Shown piece after piece: positions 37,146 through 48,130 of a DNA stretch of 64,000 bases (position 1 is its first letter; every line of letters begins with the position of its first letter). Position numbers and translations under genes: made by a program. The notes beneath the pieces are model-generated. The model had not been told where the DNA came from and made no database searches. It saw nothing but the letters and a program-made list of their open reading frames with translations. Origin of the DNA: Cylindrodendrum hubeiense (lineage: Eukaryota > Ascomycota > Sordariomycetes > Hypocreales > Nectriaceae); assembly GCA_014621425.1 (NCBI GenBank), contig JAANBB010000038.1, positions 117,902 to 181,901 on the forward strand. Direction: 5' to 3'.

Positions 37146-39287
37146 CTTGAGGCGGTGTTTGGTCGAGATGACGAGAGATGAGGTGATGTGGAATGAAAAC
37201 AGTCGGCAGTACCGAGATTGGCGAGATGTCGATTTGAATTGATCTTGTATGACCTGAGTGAGATACCAAGATGGAGTCGGCGGGTGCGTAGACGGAGGAG
37301 CGAAGGATATTAGTGAGGTTCACGTCGACAGACCAGCTGTAGCGCACAAGCCTAGGAGCAAGAAGGTAATACGCGAAATAAAGAGGTAGTTTATTTGAAA
37401 ATATGGCAAGCAACATCAACGGAAAGGAGGAAAAGAGAAGAGAAGGCACAAATGCGCCCGAGGGCGGGAAAAGCGCGCGGAGCCAAACGTCTCCTGTCGC
37501 AGGGCCGTTCCGGTGGAGTTTCAGGCGGCAAAACAAAAACGGGCCGTGACTGGTGGAGAGACATCGCGAGACGTTGTCCGTCCGGGGGCGCTGGTGGAGG
37601 CCGGTTAGGCGACTCAGGTGATTCGGGCGACTCAGGCGCCAGGGGACAGGCGACGGGCGACGGCTAAGCGCTGGGCATGGGGAAATGGCCCTGATTTGGG
37701 AACGTCGCCGACCCTGGGCCTACATACCTAGTAGGAGGCCATCTACCAATTATTTCTTATTTCCGCCTTCTATTTGCAAGGTGACATTTTGTTCTTTTAA
37801 TAAGGGTGACCGTTGCACGGCATCCTGTCAACCTGTCACCCATCTGTCGATCCCTGCTGTATAGTACGTAGCAAGGCCCGGCACTGACTCAGAACCCTGA
37901 CTCAATGCCCCGGCTTCTGGATCGTGACGACCCCAGACGACCATCATCTTCCGTCTGCAACTCTGCTTAGTCGATTGGTTCAATCTCGGGATTCGCTGGC
38001 TAGTCGTTGGATCGTCGCCAACTCGTCGCCAGTCTGCGGCTCTGTCCAAACCGACCGCCTCGACTGCATCGGATACGTGTCTTGGATTTGGGTATCGCGA
38101 TGCTAAGTCGGAGATAACTAGGTGGTCACATGTTCGGTTTGGACCTTGAGGAGTCCTTCAGCTGTGGAATAATAGCAGCCCCTCGGATTCCGGTATCGGC
38201 CTGTCTCAGATGCTGTTGCTGCCCAAGCTCCCTTCGGCGACACCAAGGCTCTACCTAATTAGCAATTGGAACCAGCCGCCTGCTGATGTTTCTATAACCT
38301 ATCGGCAATCATTGCATGTGGTATCTAGGCTCTAGCTCTACGCTCTTTCTACAGTTTGATATCCTAAAGTTCCGGGCTCATTCTGGTCTGTGGATCTCGA
38401 ACCGCGTGTACAGCAGCAGTAGCGCGTTATCAACTTGATGCCGTTGGCGTCAATCCTGCTGCAAGTGGCTAACTCGGGGCCCAAGCGGCACCAAAGCGCG
38501 TAATCGTTAACCAACATTCACCCGTCATTTTGAGTAACAAACGTTGCTGCAGTTGTGCGGATAAAACTCTCTGGCTGCGGAGCATGGCGCTCATGGTCAA
38601 CGGTGCGCAGTGAGCCGGGACCGTACGCAGTAAGCATCCAGTTTGGTCACTCGAGGAATGTGCGACCAGTTGGAAGAAGAATATATGGGGGTGCTTTGAC
38701 GCCTACCTCGATGTAGGTGACAGCATAAGCCCAATCGCCTCTCGGCGCTACAAAGATGTACATCAAATCGCCCGCAACCACACCGTCGATGCTATTCCCA
38801 CAGGTTCCTCTGTGTCAATCACCCTCTGCCCGGGTTTTGTGGGGCCAGGTACGGCGGCGGAGAGGCTTACGACAGGTCAAAGGGAGAACAAATTAGTGCC
38901 AGCAACTCGTCATCGGGAGTCATTAGAGAGTCATTCCCCTGTATCGAAGCCACTCCAGGCTTGACGGGCGCGGCTCATTGGCGCCCGGCCAGCAGGAGCG
39001 GGGGGCCGATAGAATGTTCCTCTGCAGGTGACCCAGTTTGCTCCCGCCCCGATCCTAGCCCAGTGGCCGATATGTCCGATACAGCGATCTCCCTCTACCT
39101 GGTGACAAACAGCCCAGTAAATGGATTCCGTGCTGGCTGCCCTGCAAATCACGTGTAAGATTGTGCATCCTGAGGGTTTAACGATTGGATGCTAATGGGT
39201 CATCGGATGAGCCATGAACATGATTGTGTTTATCAATCAAACTCCCGACCTTCATAGCCAGCGGGCATATCCATCGGGCTGAGGACA
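37146..39287. other. 2.1 kb intergenic
   Basis: No gene is supported. Near 37609-37645 there are short 9 bp repeats of GCGACTCAG type. The rest is unremarkable and must contain the promoters of the divergent peptide gene and the regulator at 39288. Confidence 0.45.
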
Positions 39288-41884
39288 ATGGATCGAAAAT
39301 ATGTGCTTTTGCTGCCTGCGCCGACGCCACCGCCTGGGGATGCGGCTTCCACACCTCCTCTAGCATCTGAGGTGGCCCATATCCAGAAACGACGTCGAGT
39401 GGGAGGCTCCGGCGCCTGCCATAACTGCCGACGGAGGAAGACACGCGTAAGAGTTCTATTCCTCCATGCTCACCCTCCCTTGCTGTACTCATTGTGATGT
39501 CCGCGTTTCTTGTGTGTAGTGCGATGGCCAGCAGCCGTCCTGCCAATCATGCCTAAGTCGAGAGGAGGAGTGTCGATACAAGGACGACTTGAACCAAACC
39601 GACGGCGTGCTGGTTGTTGAGACTATCCGCCTCCTCAACGACAGGCCTCCTGAAGCTGCTGTACAGGCCCTCGCGATGCTGAAGCACGTGGACGATCCAG
39701 CTTCAATCATGTCCCACCTGAGGGCTGAAGATGGAATGGACTTCGCCTTGCCAGAGCAGCCTTCGGACCGTATGCCCATAAGCGGCGCATTGCCGGCGTG
39801 CATGGTCGCCCTCGAGTTGCAGACCCAGCACCCTTTCGCCTATCCGCCTCTGTCACCCATAGACATCGAAAATCCGGGGCAAGATTTACAGCGGCTCTTG
39901 AAGTCCTGTGGTGCAGACTTCCCTGGCCATCCGCGGCCGTGAGTGCAAACGTGGCTGCCCTTGGTGCTCGGGAGAAACAGAGCGATGCTGACCCAGCCAT
40001 GTGCTCAGGAATGCAAATCCTTCCCAGCAGGCTCCTATCTCTTATTCAAGGTAAGTTCAATCCTTTTTTGTCCTCGAGTAGTCTACTGTGGCTGTCTCGC
40101 TTTCTGCCACCGACACTAAAGACGCGGGGGAAAGACTCGGTGGAGCTTCCCAAGAGCCTCCATCCACTCTGTACGACCCTCGACTGCAGGGCTCAATCCT
40201 GGGGTTCTGGACCAATGTCCTTATTTCGGATGAACTAGCTTCTCGAGCTCTTTCCCTGTATTTTAACAATGACCATCCGCTTCTGGGTCCGTTTCATGCC
40301 GACCTGTTCATCCGCGACCTCGTTTCACGTGGCGCGACCCATTGTTCGTCGTTCCTGGTAAACGCCCTCATGTATTGGGCCTGTGTAAGCGCTCGCCACC
40401 GGCCGAGGAGTATTTGTTCCTGTCCTGTGCAGGACCACACTAACGTCCGCCGAAGCAAATGTACAGCGCCATCGACCCCGAGGCAAGCGATTTAGTCAAT
40501 GCTTTTTGTACGGAAGCGGAGACGTTGTGGGAGACGCAGCGCATAGTGCCGTCGACGGTCAACATGGCTGCTGCCCTGTTCTTGAGCTTCGGGTATCTGG
40601 TCCAAGGTAAAGACCACAATGTTCTAGCTTACATGCCCGAAGTCGTCCGCATGGGAACCGAGTTGGGCTTGTTTGGAGTGGAGCAAGCCGTTGCTGAGGC
40701 TAGGATGGATAAAATGACGCCCCAGCAGCTGAAAGCTGCCTCCCATACCACATGGGGGGTATTCAACTGGATCATGTAAAGCTTTGCCACGCTGTCCTTG
40801 ACTAATGACGCACCTCCCTCCGACTAACATCATAATAAGGCTAATGGCTCTGTTCTACTACCAGTCAGACATTGACTATCCACACCATCCTCCCTATCTT
40901 CCAATCCCAGAAGACGATGACGTCTCTGGCGTGGGACCCTCCCAAGGACCCGGGCCCGACTCCCCGCGTTATGTGGGAGACACGTTCCCCACCGTCTGCA
41001 GACTCTGGCGCATCATGCACGAGGTGGCTATGGCCTACGGCCAGGACCGGTCGACCCCTATCCGCGATCGTATGTCGCTGGAATTTTCTGAATTTAAATT
41101 CAGAGAGTTGTTAGCGTGGACGGATAACCTGCCGTTCGAGTTGGTCCGGTCTGAGCAGAGCCCGCACCACGTGGTTATATTCCAGTGAGTTCCTTTCTGC
41201 TGAGATCTAGCCAACGGCTGAGACAGCCATGTCTTGCTTTCAAACCCCTGATCGGTAAATTGGTGGCCTAAAAGTGGTGGCTGACTCCAACATGTCACCA
41301 GCATTTGGCTTCATGCAGCAATCCTCGATATCTTCCGACCCTTTATCCGTCGCCATGGACAGGCCAAACTTAGACTCCGAACCTTTTCCCCTCCCATGAG
41401 CTCCCCAGACCAGATTTACGCCGCGTCTGTTAACCAGCTCAAGCGCCTCATCATCATCTACCGCTTGAATCACGAATCTTCAGCCTTTACAATTGTTTGG
41501 CACACCGCCATGCTGTATGTTGCCAACGCCGTGCTTCAGGACCCTGGTGATGGTGATTGGCTCTTCTACTTTCTCTTATGCATTTACGGATACGAGACTC
41601 TTGGACGATGCTACCCTGTGGTAGAGGCGATCATGGGGGCTCTTCTCTCCATGGCCATACGCAACGGCCACATGACTAGCGATTCTGCACGCGAAATCTG
41701 GGCCGAGCTGAAGAGCAAGGGTCCGAGGCGCGCTCCGCAGGTCATCCATGCCACCTTCATGGCCGATTTGGAGCTGGCCATGGATGACCCCAGTGCGGCC
41801 ACAGTGGAGAATTTGGCCGGAATGTTGGAAGAAAATGCCTTGATGGATCAGTACACGAATTTCTTTGAGATGGATGGTCTCTAA
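39288..41884 (+). CDS. Zn2Cys6 transcription factor with fungal-specific middle domain
   Basis: About 705 residues in seven exons: 39288-39446, 39520-39938, 40009-40050, 40135-40384, 40456-40775, 40840-41184 and 41302-41884. The zinc cluster spans residues 44-71 (CHNC, RRRKTRC, SCQSC), split by intron one before its third cysteine. From about 260 on the protein has the fungal-specific factor domain, recognisable by GFWTNVLISDELASRALSLY, HPLLGPFHADLF, GVFNWIM and SVNQLKRLIIIYR. Frame adds up exactly, but the junctions between 39939 and 40134 are uncertain; the choice needs a GAAAG acceptor. The next intron also uses an AAG acceptor (40453-40455). This subgroup resembles regulators annotated as nitrogen-assimilation-like. 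It stands 0.7 kb upstream of the amidohydrolase-like gene. Confidence 0.85.
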
Positions 41885-42575
41885 AGGCGCCTCACCACAG
41901 CCGTATCCGTAATAGTGAGTTCAGCTTGGCAGAGCAGTTGCCACGGATATAATTTCTGCAAATCCCGAGCGTGGAATCTCTTGCTTTGAAGGCTTGATGT
42001 CTCGAAAACACCACACACCTAGAAAATGCAAGTGTTGTTTCTAGGCACGAACGACTTGACGTATCCGAGCAAGACTATTCCTCTACAGGATCAATCTTAC
42101 CTAACCATCCATGATGCCTATGCCTGAAAACGAGGGGCCGCGTGACCGAAATTTAGTCACCCACATCTACTGTTTCTCAAGCCTGTCAAAATTTCAAAAT
42201 GGGGCGATATGGAATTCACCGATAATTGGTTCCTCACCAAAGGCTTTTCGCGAGATGGATTCATTATGACGATAACTGACCGTCATTCCCATGAGCTGTC
42301 GGAATCCCAGACAGGGAGGAAGAATGCACCGCATTCAGTCACAGTGAAGTAATGATGACTTCTGAACGGACTGGGAACAGGTCCCATTCGTGAATTAAAT
42401 TTCTGGCGACGGCCCTTGCAAAATGGAGGAGCCACAGCTCGTTACCCACACCCTTTTTCTGTCTTACGCCTCCTTCTTCCTGTTTTCTTTCAGCAAAGGC
42501 CAGCGTCCGGCGAATAGAAACCTCAGCAACGAGGCAAGAAATGAATGAAGAGGGAGAAAAAAAGATCAACCCGAG
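41885..42575. other. intergenic, promoter of the amidohydrolase-like gene
   Basis: 690 bp separating the regulator's stop from the amidohydrolase start on the same strand. It is AT-richer than the flanking coding DNA. CGG triplets, which Zn2Cys6 proteins usually bind in pairs, are present but no clear spaced palindrome stands out. Confidence 0.4.
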
Positions 42576-43694
42576 ATGACGGTCTTCTCCATAAAAAACG
42601 TCGGGGTTTTCAACGGCGAGGCCATCGAGCGTCCTACTGAGCTATACTTCCAAGGTAGCCCCGGGAACATTTTGGACAATGACTTGGGTACCGCTGGTAC
42701 TATCGATGGCACTAACTGTACACTTATCCCAGGCCTCATTGATGCCAAAATAGACGGAGATGCGTCGACAGCGATGCTTCCCAAGTTCGCTACGTTCGGC
42801 GTCACCACATTGATCGACTCGAGCAGCGGCACAGCAGAGTCGTCGGCCATGCGCGAAGCTTCTGCCCGGAACGCAGCCATGCCCTCCTACCTGGCATCCG
42901 GCTCGCCGGTAGGGTCTGGCGGCAGCGATAGCGATGCCTTTAAGAAGTTCCCCTATCGTTCCATCAGGCAGATTTCCACGCCGGCCGAGGCGGAGAGCTT
43001 TGTCGCAACTCACTCGACGGGGCCTGTCAGGTCGGACTTCATCAAAGTCATCGCCGAGGATCCCGGCTTGGACGATGATACTCTCGTCGCCCTTGTGGAA
43101 GCAGCCCATCGACGTGGCATGCTGGCCGTCGCACATGCATCGCAGACTAGTGCTTATCGCCGGGTCATGGAAGCCGGCTTCGACGTCGTGACACCAGCTC
43201 CCATCACCGGGGCCCTTGATTCGGACGTCGTCAGAGGATTCGCCGAGAAGAAAATCGCCGTCATTCCGACTTTATACTTCCTCCGACATATTATGCGAAT
43301 GGGAAAGATCGATGAACACAACTTCTCCTTTGCCGTCGATGCAGTCAGGATTCTGCATCAGGCTGGTGTTCCCATCTGCGCTGGGACGTCGGCTAATGAC
43401 GAGGAGGGGTTCACTGTGGGGTTTGGGGATGCCCTGCACGAGGAGCTCAAGTTGTTGGTGGAAGCCGGCCTTTCCAACAAGGAGGTGCTTCAGGCTGCGA
43501 CATCTGTTCCCTCGGAAGTGTTCAGGCTGCATGACCGCGGCACTCTCAAGCCGGGGACTAGGGCGGATTTGGTGCTCGTGGAGGGGAACCCGTTGGAAGA
43601 TATTGCTGCGTCGCTGCGGATCGTCAAGGTTTGGATCCACGGGGTCGAGGTCGGCAATGGGGAGCAGAGTGAAGGGGAAGACAATGGCGAGTAA
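42576..43694 (+). CDS. amidohydrolase-superfamily protein lacking most metal ligands
   Basis: Uninterrupted single exon of 372 residues, the normal length for imidazolonepropionase-like metal-dependent hydrolases. Fold landmarks are all present: N-terminal beta sandwich strand, TLIPGLID at 50-56, FGVTT, FIKV with K157, VAHA with H187, a GVPICAG strand, and the C-terminal KPGTRADLVLVEGNPL segment. Yet the metal-binding His-x-His after PGLIDA is K58-I-D60, the next histidine (normally in a T-H-x-P) is P207, and the catalytic aspartate of GTDAN is S272. With three ligand sites gone a normal hydrolase reaction is unlikely. The open frame and conserved remainder argue against simple decay. It could be a pseudoenzyme with a binding or regulatory role. 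It lies between two Zn2Cys6 regulators. Confidence 0.85.
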   Translation: MTVFSIKNVGVFNGEAIERPTELYFQGSPGNILDNDLGTAGTIDGTNCTLIPGLIDAKIDGDASTAMLPKFATFGVTTLIDSSSGTAESSAMREASARNAAMPSYLASGSPVGSGGSDSDAFKKFPYRSIRQISTPAEAESFVATHSTGPVRSDFIKVIAEDPGLDDDTLVALVEAAHRRGMLAVAHASQTSAYRRVMEAGFDVVTPAPITGALDSDVVRGFAEKKIAVIPTLYFLRHIMRMGKIDEHNFSFAVDAVRILHQAGVPICAGTSANDEEGFTVGFGDALHEELKLLVEAGLSNKEVLQAATSVPSEVFRLHDRGTLKPGTRADLVLVEGNPLEDIAASLRIVKVWIHGVEVGNGEQSEGEDNGE

Positions 43695-44222
43695 ATTGTC
43701 AGTGCCTGGGGACATGATCCGAGTATTCTACCAAACTGTTCAAGCTTAGGCAAGTTAGTGCAGGGCTAGGATGACAACGAAATCATCATCATGTCTCGTC
43801 CAACTTATTTGTTCTGTGAATGACCTGTATTGTGCATAGTGACCGTGCAGACGAACAAGGCGTCATTTAAGGTGCAAAGACATGCGTGAGGGAGACCCGA
43901 ATCCTCGGGCTCAAGCCACCGCATCTTGGGAGCCCAATGTGACAAAGGGACCAGCGTTTAGTGATTGGGTCCTTGTTTCGGCCATTGTCCACCCGTTTTT
44001 CTTTTCTCTGGTAACAGTCGTGTTGGTAACAGCCGTGTTGGTCATTACCCGATTGTCAATGTCATTATGACGTACTATCAAACACGGCAAATAATGATTA
44101 GCAGCCCACATTGGGACGGCCAACGCCCATATCTTGTGTATTTATGGCTTTGCCGTTCTTTGCTCTGTCCTTGCTAATATGGGTAGTGGAACCTGCATCT
44201 AGAGCAGATATGATTAGCCGCA
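43695..44222. other. intergenic
   Basis: 528 bp between the amidohydrolase-like gene and the next regulator, same strand. It holds the 15 bp tandem duplication listed next and no gene. Confidence 0.4.
44010..44039. repeat. tandem 15 bp duplication upstream of regulator
   Basis: GGTAACAGTCGTGTT and GGTAACAGCCGTGTT stand head to tail with one mismatch, about 185 bp before the ATG at 44223. A duplicated regulator site is possible but not shown. Confidence 0.75.
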
Positions 44223-46513
44223 ATGGCCGGACGTACCCTCTTACCTAAACCCTCGCGACACGACTCTTCGTCGCCGATCCCTCCACCGAAGAGGTGCAAG
44301 CGAGATAGGGTCGCCATCGCGTGCGAACGTAAAGCCCCGACACCCTCGAAGCGCACGGGATATTTGCTAACACTCTCGTCTTCTTACCCGCAGGATGTAG
44401 GGTTCGGAAAATCAAGGTAAGCCAAATCGCCACCCCCAAAGCACATTCATGTGATCGGGCCGGTTGACGCATCCAGTGTGATGGATCGAGGCCGGCATGT
44501 AGAGCTTGTAGGGGGGCTCACGTCGAGTGTCGATATCCCGTCACGGATGCCGGCGCGGGAGGAGTCATTGCGGAGCTTCAGGCGGCAAACCAAGGCCTCC
44601 GCGGCATGTTGGATGCGCTGTGCGAGGGAAGCCAGCATCACTCATTCGAAATGCTTCTTAAGCTGCGAGCCGCCCGGAATATGGACGACTCACTTGGTAG
44701 AGTTGGTAGGGCACCTGTTGAGGCTGACAGCCATCGCCAAGACGTTACACTGATATGACCACATGCAGGGCTCTCAGACAAACCCTTTCAGAATTATATC
44801 CAGGACGCTCCCTTCGACGCGCCGTCCATCAGAAGGGGCCAGGAGTTCACAACAGACACGCTGCCCATCGCTCGTTGGACCCGGGTTAGTTCAGATGACG
44901 AAATGCTAACACATCTACTCACCCTTTTCTGGACATGGGACAATACGCTCACTAGGATCGTTGATCGGGGGTTGTTCTTTGAGGGTATGTGCGACGAGGG
45001 AAGCCCCAAGCTTGATCCTGGGGGGACAATTTATCATGGGTTCTGCTCCGAGCTGCTCGTCAATGCTATGTTGGCGGTATCGACCGTAAGTTGACTTACA
45101 TGGCCTTGTTCACGGAACCCTCTACTGACTCTGTTTCGACACACGCAGATCTACAACATCGAGGGTACGCCTTCCATCAACTCGGTGGCCCAAGGGCGTG
45201 CCTTTGCCGACGAAGCACTCCGGCTCCTAGAACCGAACCAACAATACCCATCTCTCCCTCGTCTTCAGGGAGTGGCCTTGCTGTGGGCGTATGAAGAAAC
45301 ATTTGGAAACCCGTCTACGGCGGCGGGTCTGCTCGAACAGATGTTTGAGCTGCACGCCACTACGGGATACCTCCAGAACGACCCAGCGCTGCATGGAATC
45401 GAGGGTGCCGAGAAATCACACCGGATCAAACAGGCCATGTCGTTCATTGCCTGGGGATTCTATGGCTTAGACGCGTGAGTTGAGGTGTCTCTAAATACAT
45501 AAACCCCCGCTAGGGTGTATATGTCCACCCGTCCTAATCGATACGTTGCGCCATAGCAAGATTAGCCTTAGCCGCAGCCGATCAATGCGGATCAGCCGGC
45601 CAGTGCTACCCAAGCCATTCCGCGGGGACCAATCTTCCAACACGGGATTCGACTCGCTGGACGATCTGTGGTTCCCGTATCCGGTGTCGACCCAGCCTCG
45701 GCTGTCGTACCATAAAGAGGGTGTCGGCGCGGAATGCGCCTTTGCCGAACTGGCAGAACGGGCTCTCCTCATTGTTGAGGAGGATCGAACCTGTCCTGTC
45801 CCCGACTACATCAAGACCAAGATCATGTACAACGGGCTGCTCTCGCGGAAGGGCGCCTTGTCAAAAAGGTTCAAGGACGACCGCGGTTCGCTCCCTACCA
45901 AAGTATTTCTGCAGTGAGTCTGGCTTGAACTTACAAATGTCTTCTCCCTCCCATCCCCACTCACACCAATTTCGCTGTGCGCGGTACAAGCATACAGACT
46001 AGGTCAAACTGACTACCGGCTAGGATATCATTCGACATGCTTGCCATCAAGCTCCTCGAGCCATTCACCCGGCTTTCGTTCCTGGAGTTTGACGGCGGGC
46101 AGACGGCAAGGTCATTGTCTTTCTTGCACAGCGACTCGATCATCTCAGCGCTTTGGAATTATCGCACGGCCTTTGGGGTGCGCCTGGAGTACTGGATGGT
46201 GCAGGCGTGCCAGGTTGCTGCCTTGGCAGTTGTGTACCATCTTTCCGAAGTGAGTTCTCAGGAAGAGACGTTCCGGAGGTCGTGTGAGCTGTTGCATGAT
46301 GTGGGACAATACATGCCGCTTGCAAACCAGATCCTTGCAATGATCAAGTCTGTGATAGTTCGCGAGGATATTGAAGTGTCAGGCGCAGCCAAGAAATTTC
46401 TGGCTGGTGCCGGCAAGATGGGACGTGTTCATATTAAAAACGTGCGGATAATAGGGGCTCCTGGGCCCCAAAACGTGGTATTCGATGGGAAGATTTTGAG
46501 GATCGAAGATTGA
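44223..46513 (+). CDS. Zn2Cys6 transcription factor with fungal-specific middle domain
   Basis: 612 residues in seven exons: 44223-44328, 44394-44416, 44477-44696, 44769-45085, 45149-45474, 45557-45913 and 46024-46513. All joins keep frame and use GT-AG. The zinc cluster (residues 34-61: CERC, RKIKC, ACRAC, ECRY) is divided by two introns, one exon being only 23 nt. After a short coiled linker the middle domain begins with DDEMLTHLLTLFWTWDN, then GGTIYHGFCSELLVNAML, then QGRAFADEALRLL and SFIAWGFYGLDA, as in many C6 regulators of secondary or degradative pathways. The N-terminus is Ser/Pro/Lys-rich with a probable nuclear signal (KRCKRDR). It follows the amidohydrolase-like gene on the same strand, making that gene flanked by two regulators. 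Confidence 0.88.
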
Positions 46514-46994
46514 GAGTAGGAGCAACATGGAAGGTATCATGACATGATGAACTTGGTAGAGTTAGTGCTTAAACAACATGTATCGATAATAAAGCTGAGG
46601 TTTCTCCCCACACAGTTCGACTTTTGGCGAACTGGCTTTGTAGTTGATATCATTATGAGACCTTGGGATAGTGCTTGGTTGATATAGCCCGCTGCAAATC
46701 ATCGGACCTGCATAGTCAATTCGCAACAAGTCACACGGCACCAGTCTAATCAACATTGTGATGATGGATGAAGAATTGATCCATGATATTACAATGAGCA
46801 CATTACACGTACAGTATACGTACAGTTGTACGCAGAGCCTCACCATCCTCGGCTCTAGCCCAACGCCAGATCTGCGCACTTGATGCTGACGCGACGACAT
46901 CCCTCTCGTTTCTCCTTTGGTTTAATTTGAATCCTTTCCTCCCCATTATGGCATCCACACATTTCCCATTCCTTAAAGACATGCTCATCTCGGC
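46514..46994. other. convergent intergenic
   Basis: 481 bp, AT-rich, between convergent 3' ends. Two close copies of a CGTACAGTATACGTACAG-like stretch occur at 46806-46826. No gene. Confidence 0.4.
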
Positions 46995-47642
46995 TCAAGT
47001 CAGAATCGCGTGCTTAGCAGCGGCAGTTGGGGCAGCGCCTCCAACAGGGGGGAGGAACATCGGGAGGTAGGTGATTGCCAAGGACATGACTGTGTTTTCC
47101 CAATGTTAGCGATGGTCCATAGGTCTGGGAGGGTTCGGGGTGGTATGGACATACTGGACATGCCGACGGAGAAGTAACCAGGGGTGGTGGAGTTCTTCTT
47201 CGCGTCCTCGCTCTCGCCTAGCCAGCTCTGGATGGAGAAAACGACAGCGGCCCTATTGTAATTCTCGGGTTAGCACCGTAATCGTAAGTCGGTCGCCGGG
47301 TCGATCGGCCGTCGCCATCGCAGCTCGCGCAAGCTAGCCCTCCACATAGCATCATTTCCACATGGCGGCGCTGGGGCAATTAAGACGTACCATCCGATAA
47401 GCTTATTCCGGGTGAACATGGCAGCCATGGGCAAGGTCGTGGCCATGGTAGAGGAGAAGTCGGTGGCCTCGCTCTTGGCCTTGGGCTCCTGGTAGGGGAT
47501 GACTGCTTGCGAGTTAGCTTCGGTCGCATCGCACCGCAGCGTCCCGAAGGAAGGCTCGCGGGATCCATCGTCAATGGCGTGCAGAGGGAAGAGAGCAGAA
47601 CTCACCCAGGTCGGGTCGTCGGGAATCCTTGTTGGGCGCCAT
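46995..47642 (-). CDS. Asterix/WDR83OS-like small membrane protein (PAT complex, UPF0139)
   Basis: 113 residues in four exons: 47642-47606, 47502-47391, 47252-47155 and 47089-46995. The whole chain rejoins in frame across introns of 103, 138 and 65 bp. The N-terminus MAPNKDSRRPD matches the family's short RRP head. Two to three hydrophobic segments follow, around MATTLPMAAMFTRNKLIGW, AAVVFSIQSWLG and MSLAITYLPMFLPP, with the conserved SEDAKK loop between. In animals Asterix forms the PAT complex with CCDC47 and shields polar membrane segments of nascent proteins in the ER. That role is inferred for the fungal protein. The small exons hide it from simple frame scanning. Confidence 0.82.
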
Positions 47643-48130
47643 GGCTACTGTTGTTGTGGTTGGGATGGTAGGAAACTGAGGATTTGAGGATCTGAGGATG
47701 CTGGAGTGATGTCGCAATTTGGCTGCTGCGAGCTGTCGACTTGGGGGGCTGCACAGTCGCGGCTCGAATGGGGAAGTTGGCGTGTGGGGAGGCGCTAGTC
47801 TGCTTGCGGATCTTCGTGGCGTGGCTTCGGTCGACCTGCTTAAACGGGAAGTCGACATCATCTCGGATGCTTAGATGCATAGGTACGGAGTACATATATA
47901 TAACCTGGACGACTTGAGTTCAATTCTGTACGACACTTCACTCATCTTAAGACGGAGTTATAAAAGAAATAACGGAAAAATCAAGAGTGGAGATGTTGAT
48001 TGTGGGAAGGGAACCCCAATACAGAATGTAAACTACCTCACTCAGCGCCAGTCTCCATCATGGTATCACCTCTACCTGTCAGCACCATCTTCGCACCAAC
48101 TCCCCAATCATGTCGCCTGAATCGAATTGT
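47643..48130. other. intergenic between same-strand genes
   Basis: 488 bp holding the promoter of the Asterix-like gene and the 3' end of the next minus-strand gene. No further feature was recognised. Confidence 0.4.

Noticed and set aside
41088..41103. Perfect 16 bp palindrome CTGAATTTAAATTCAG
   Set aside because: It lies inside a conserved coding exon (EFSEFKF) and is explained by codon sequence; no reason to call it a site.
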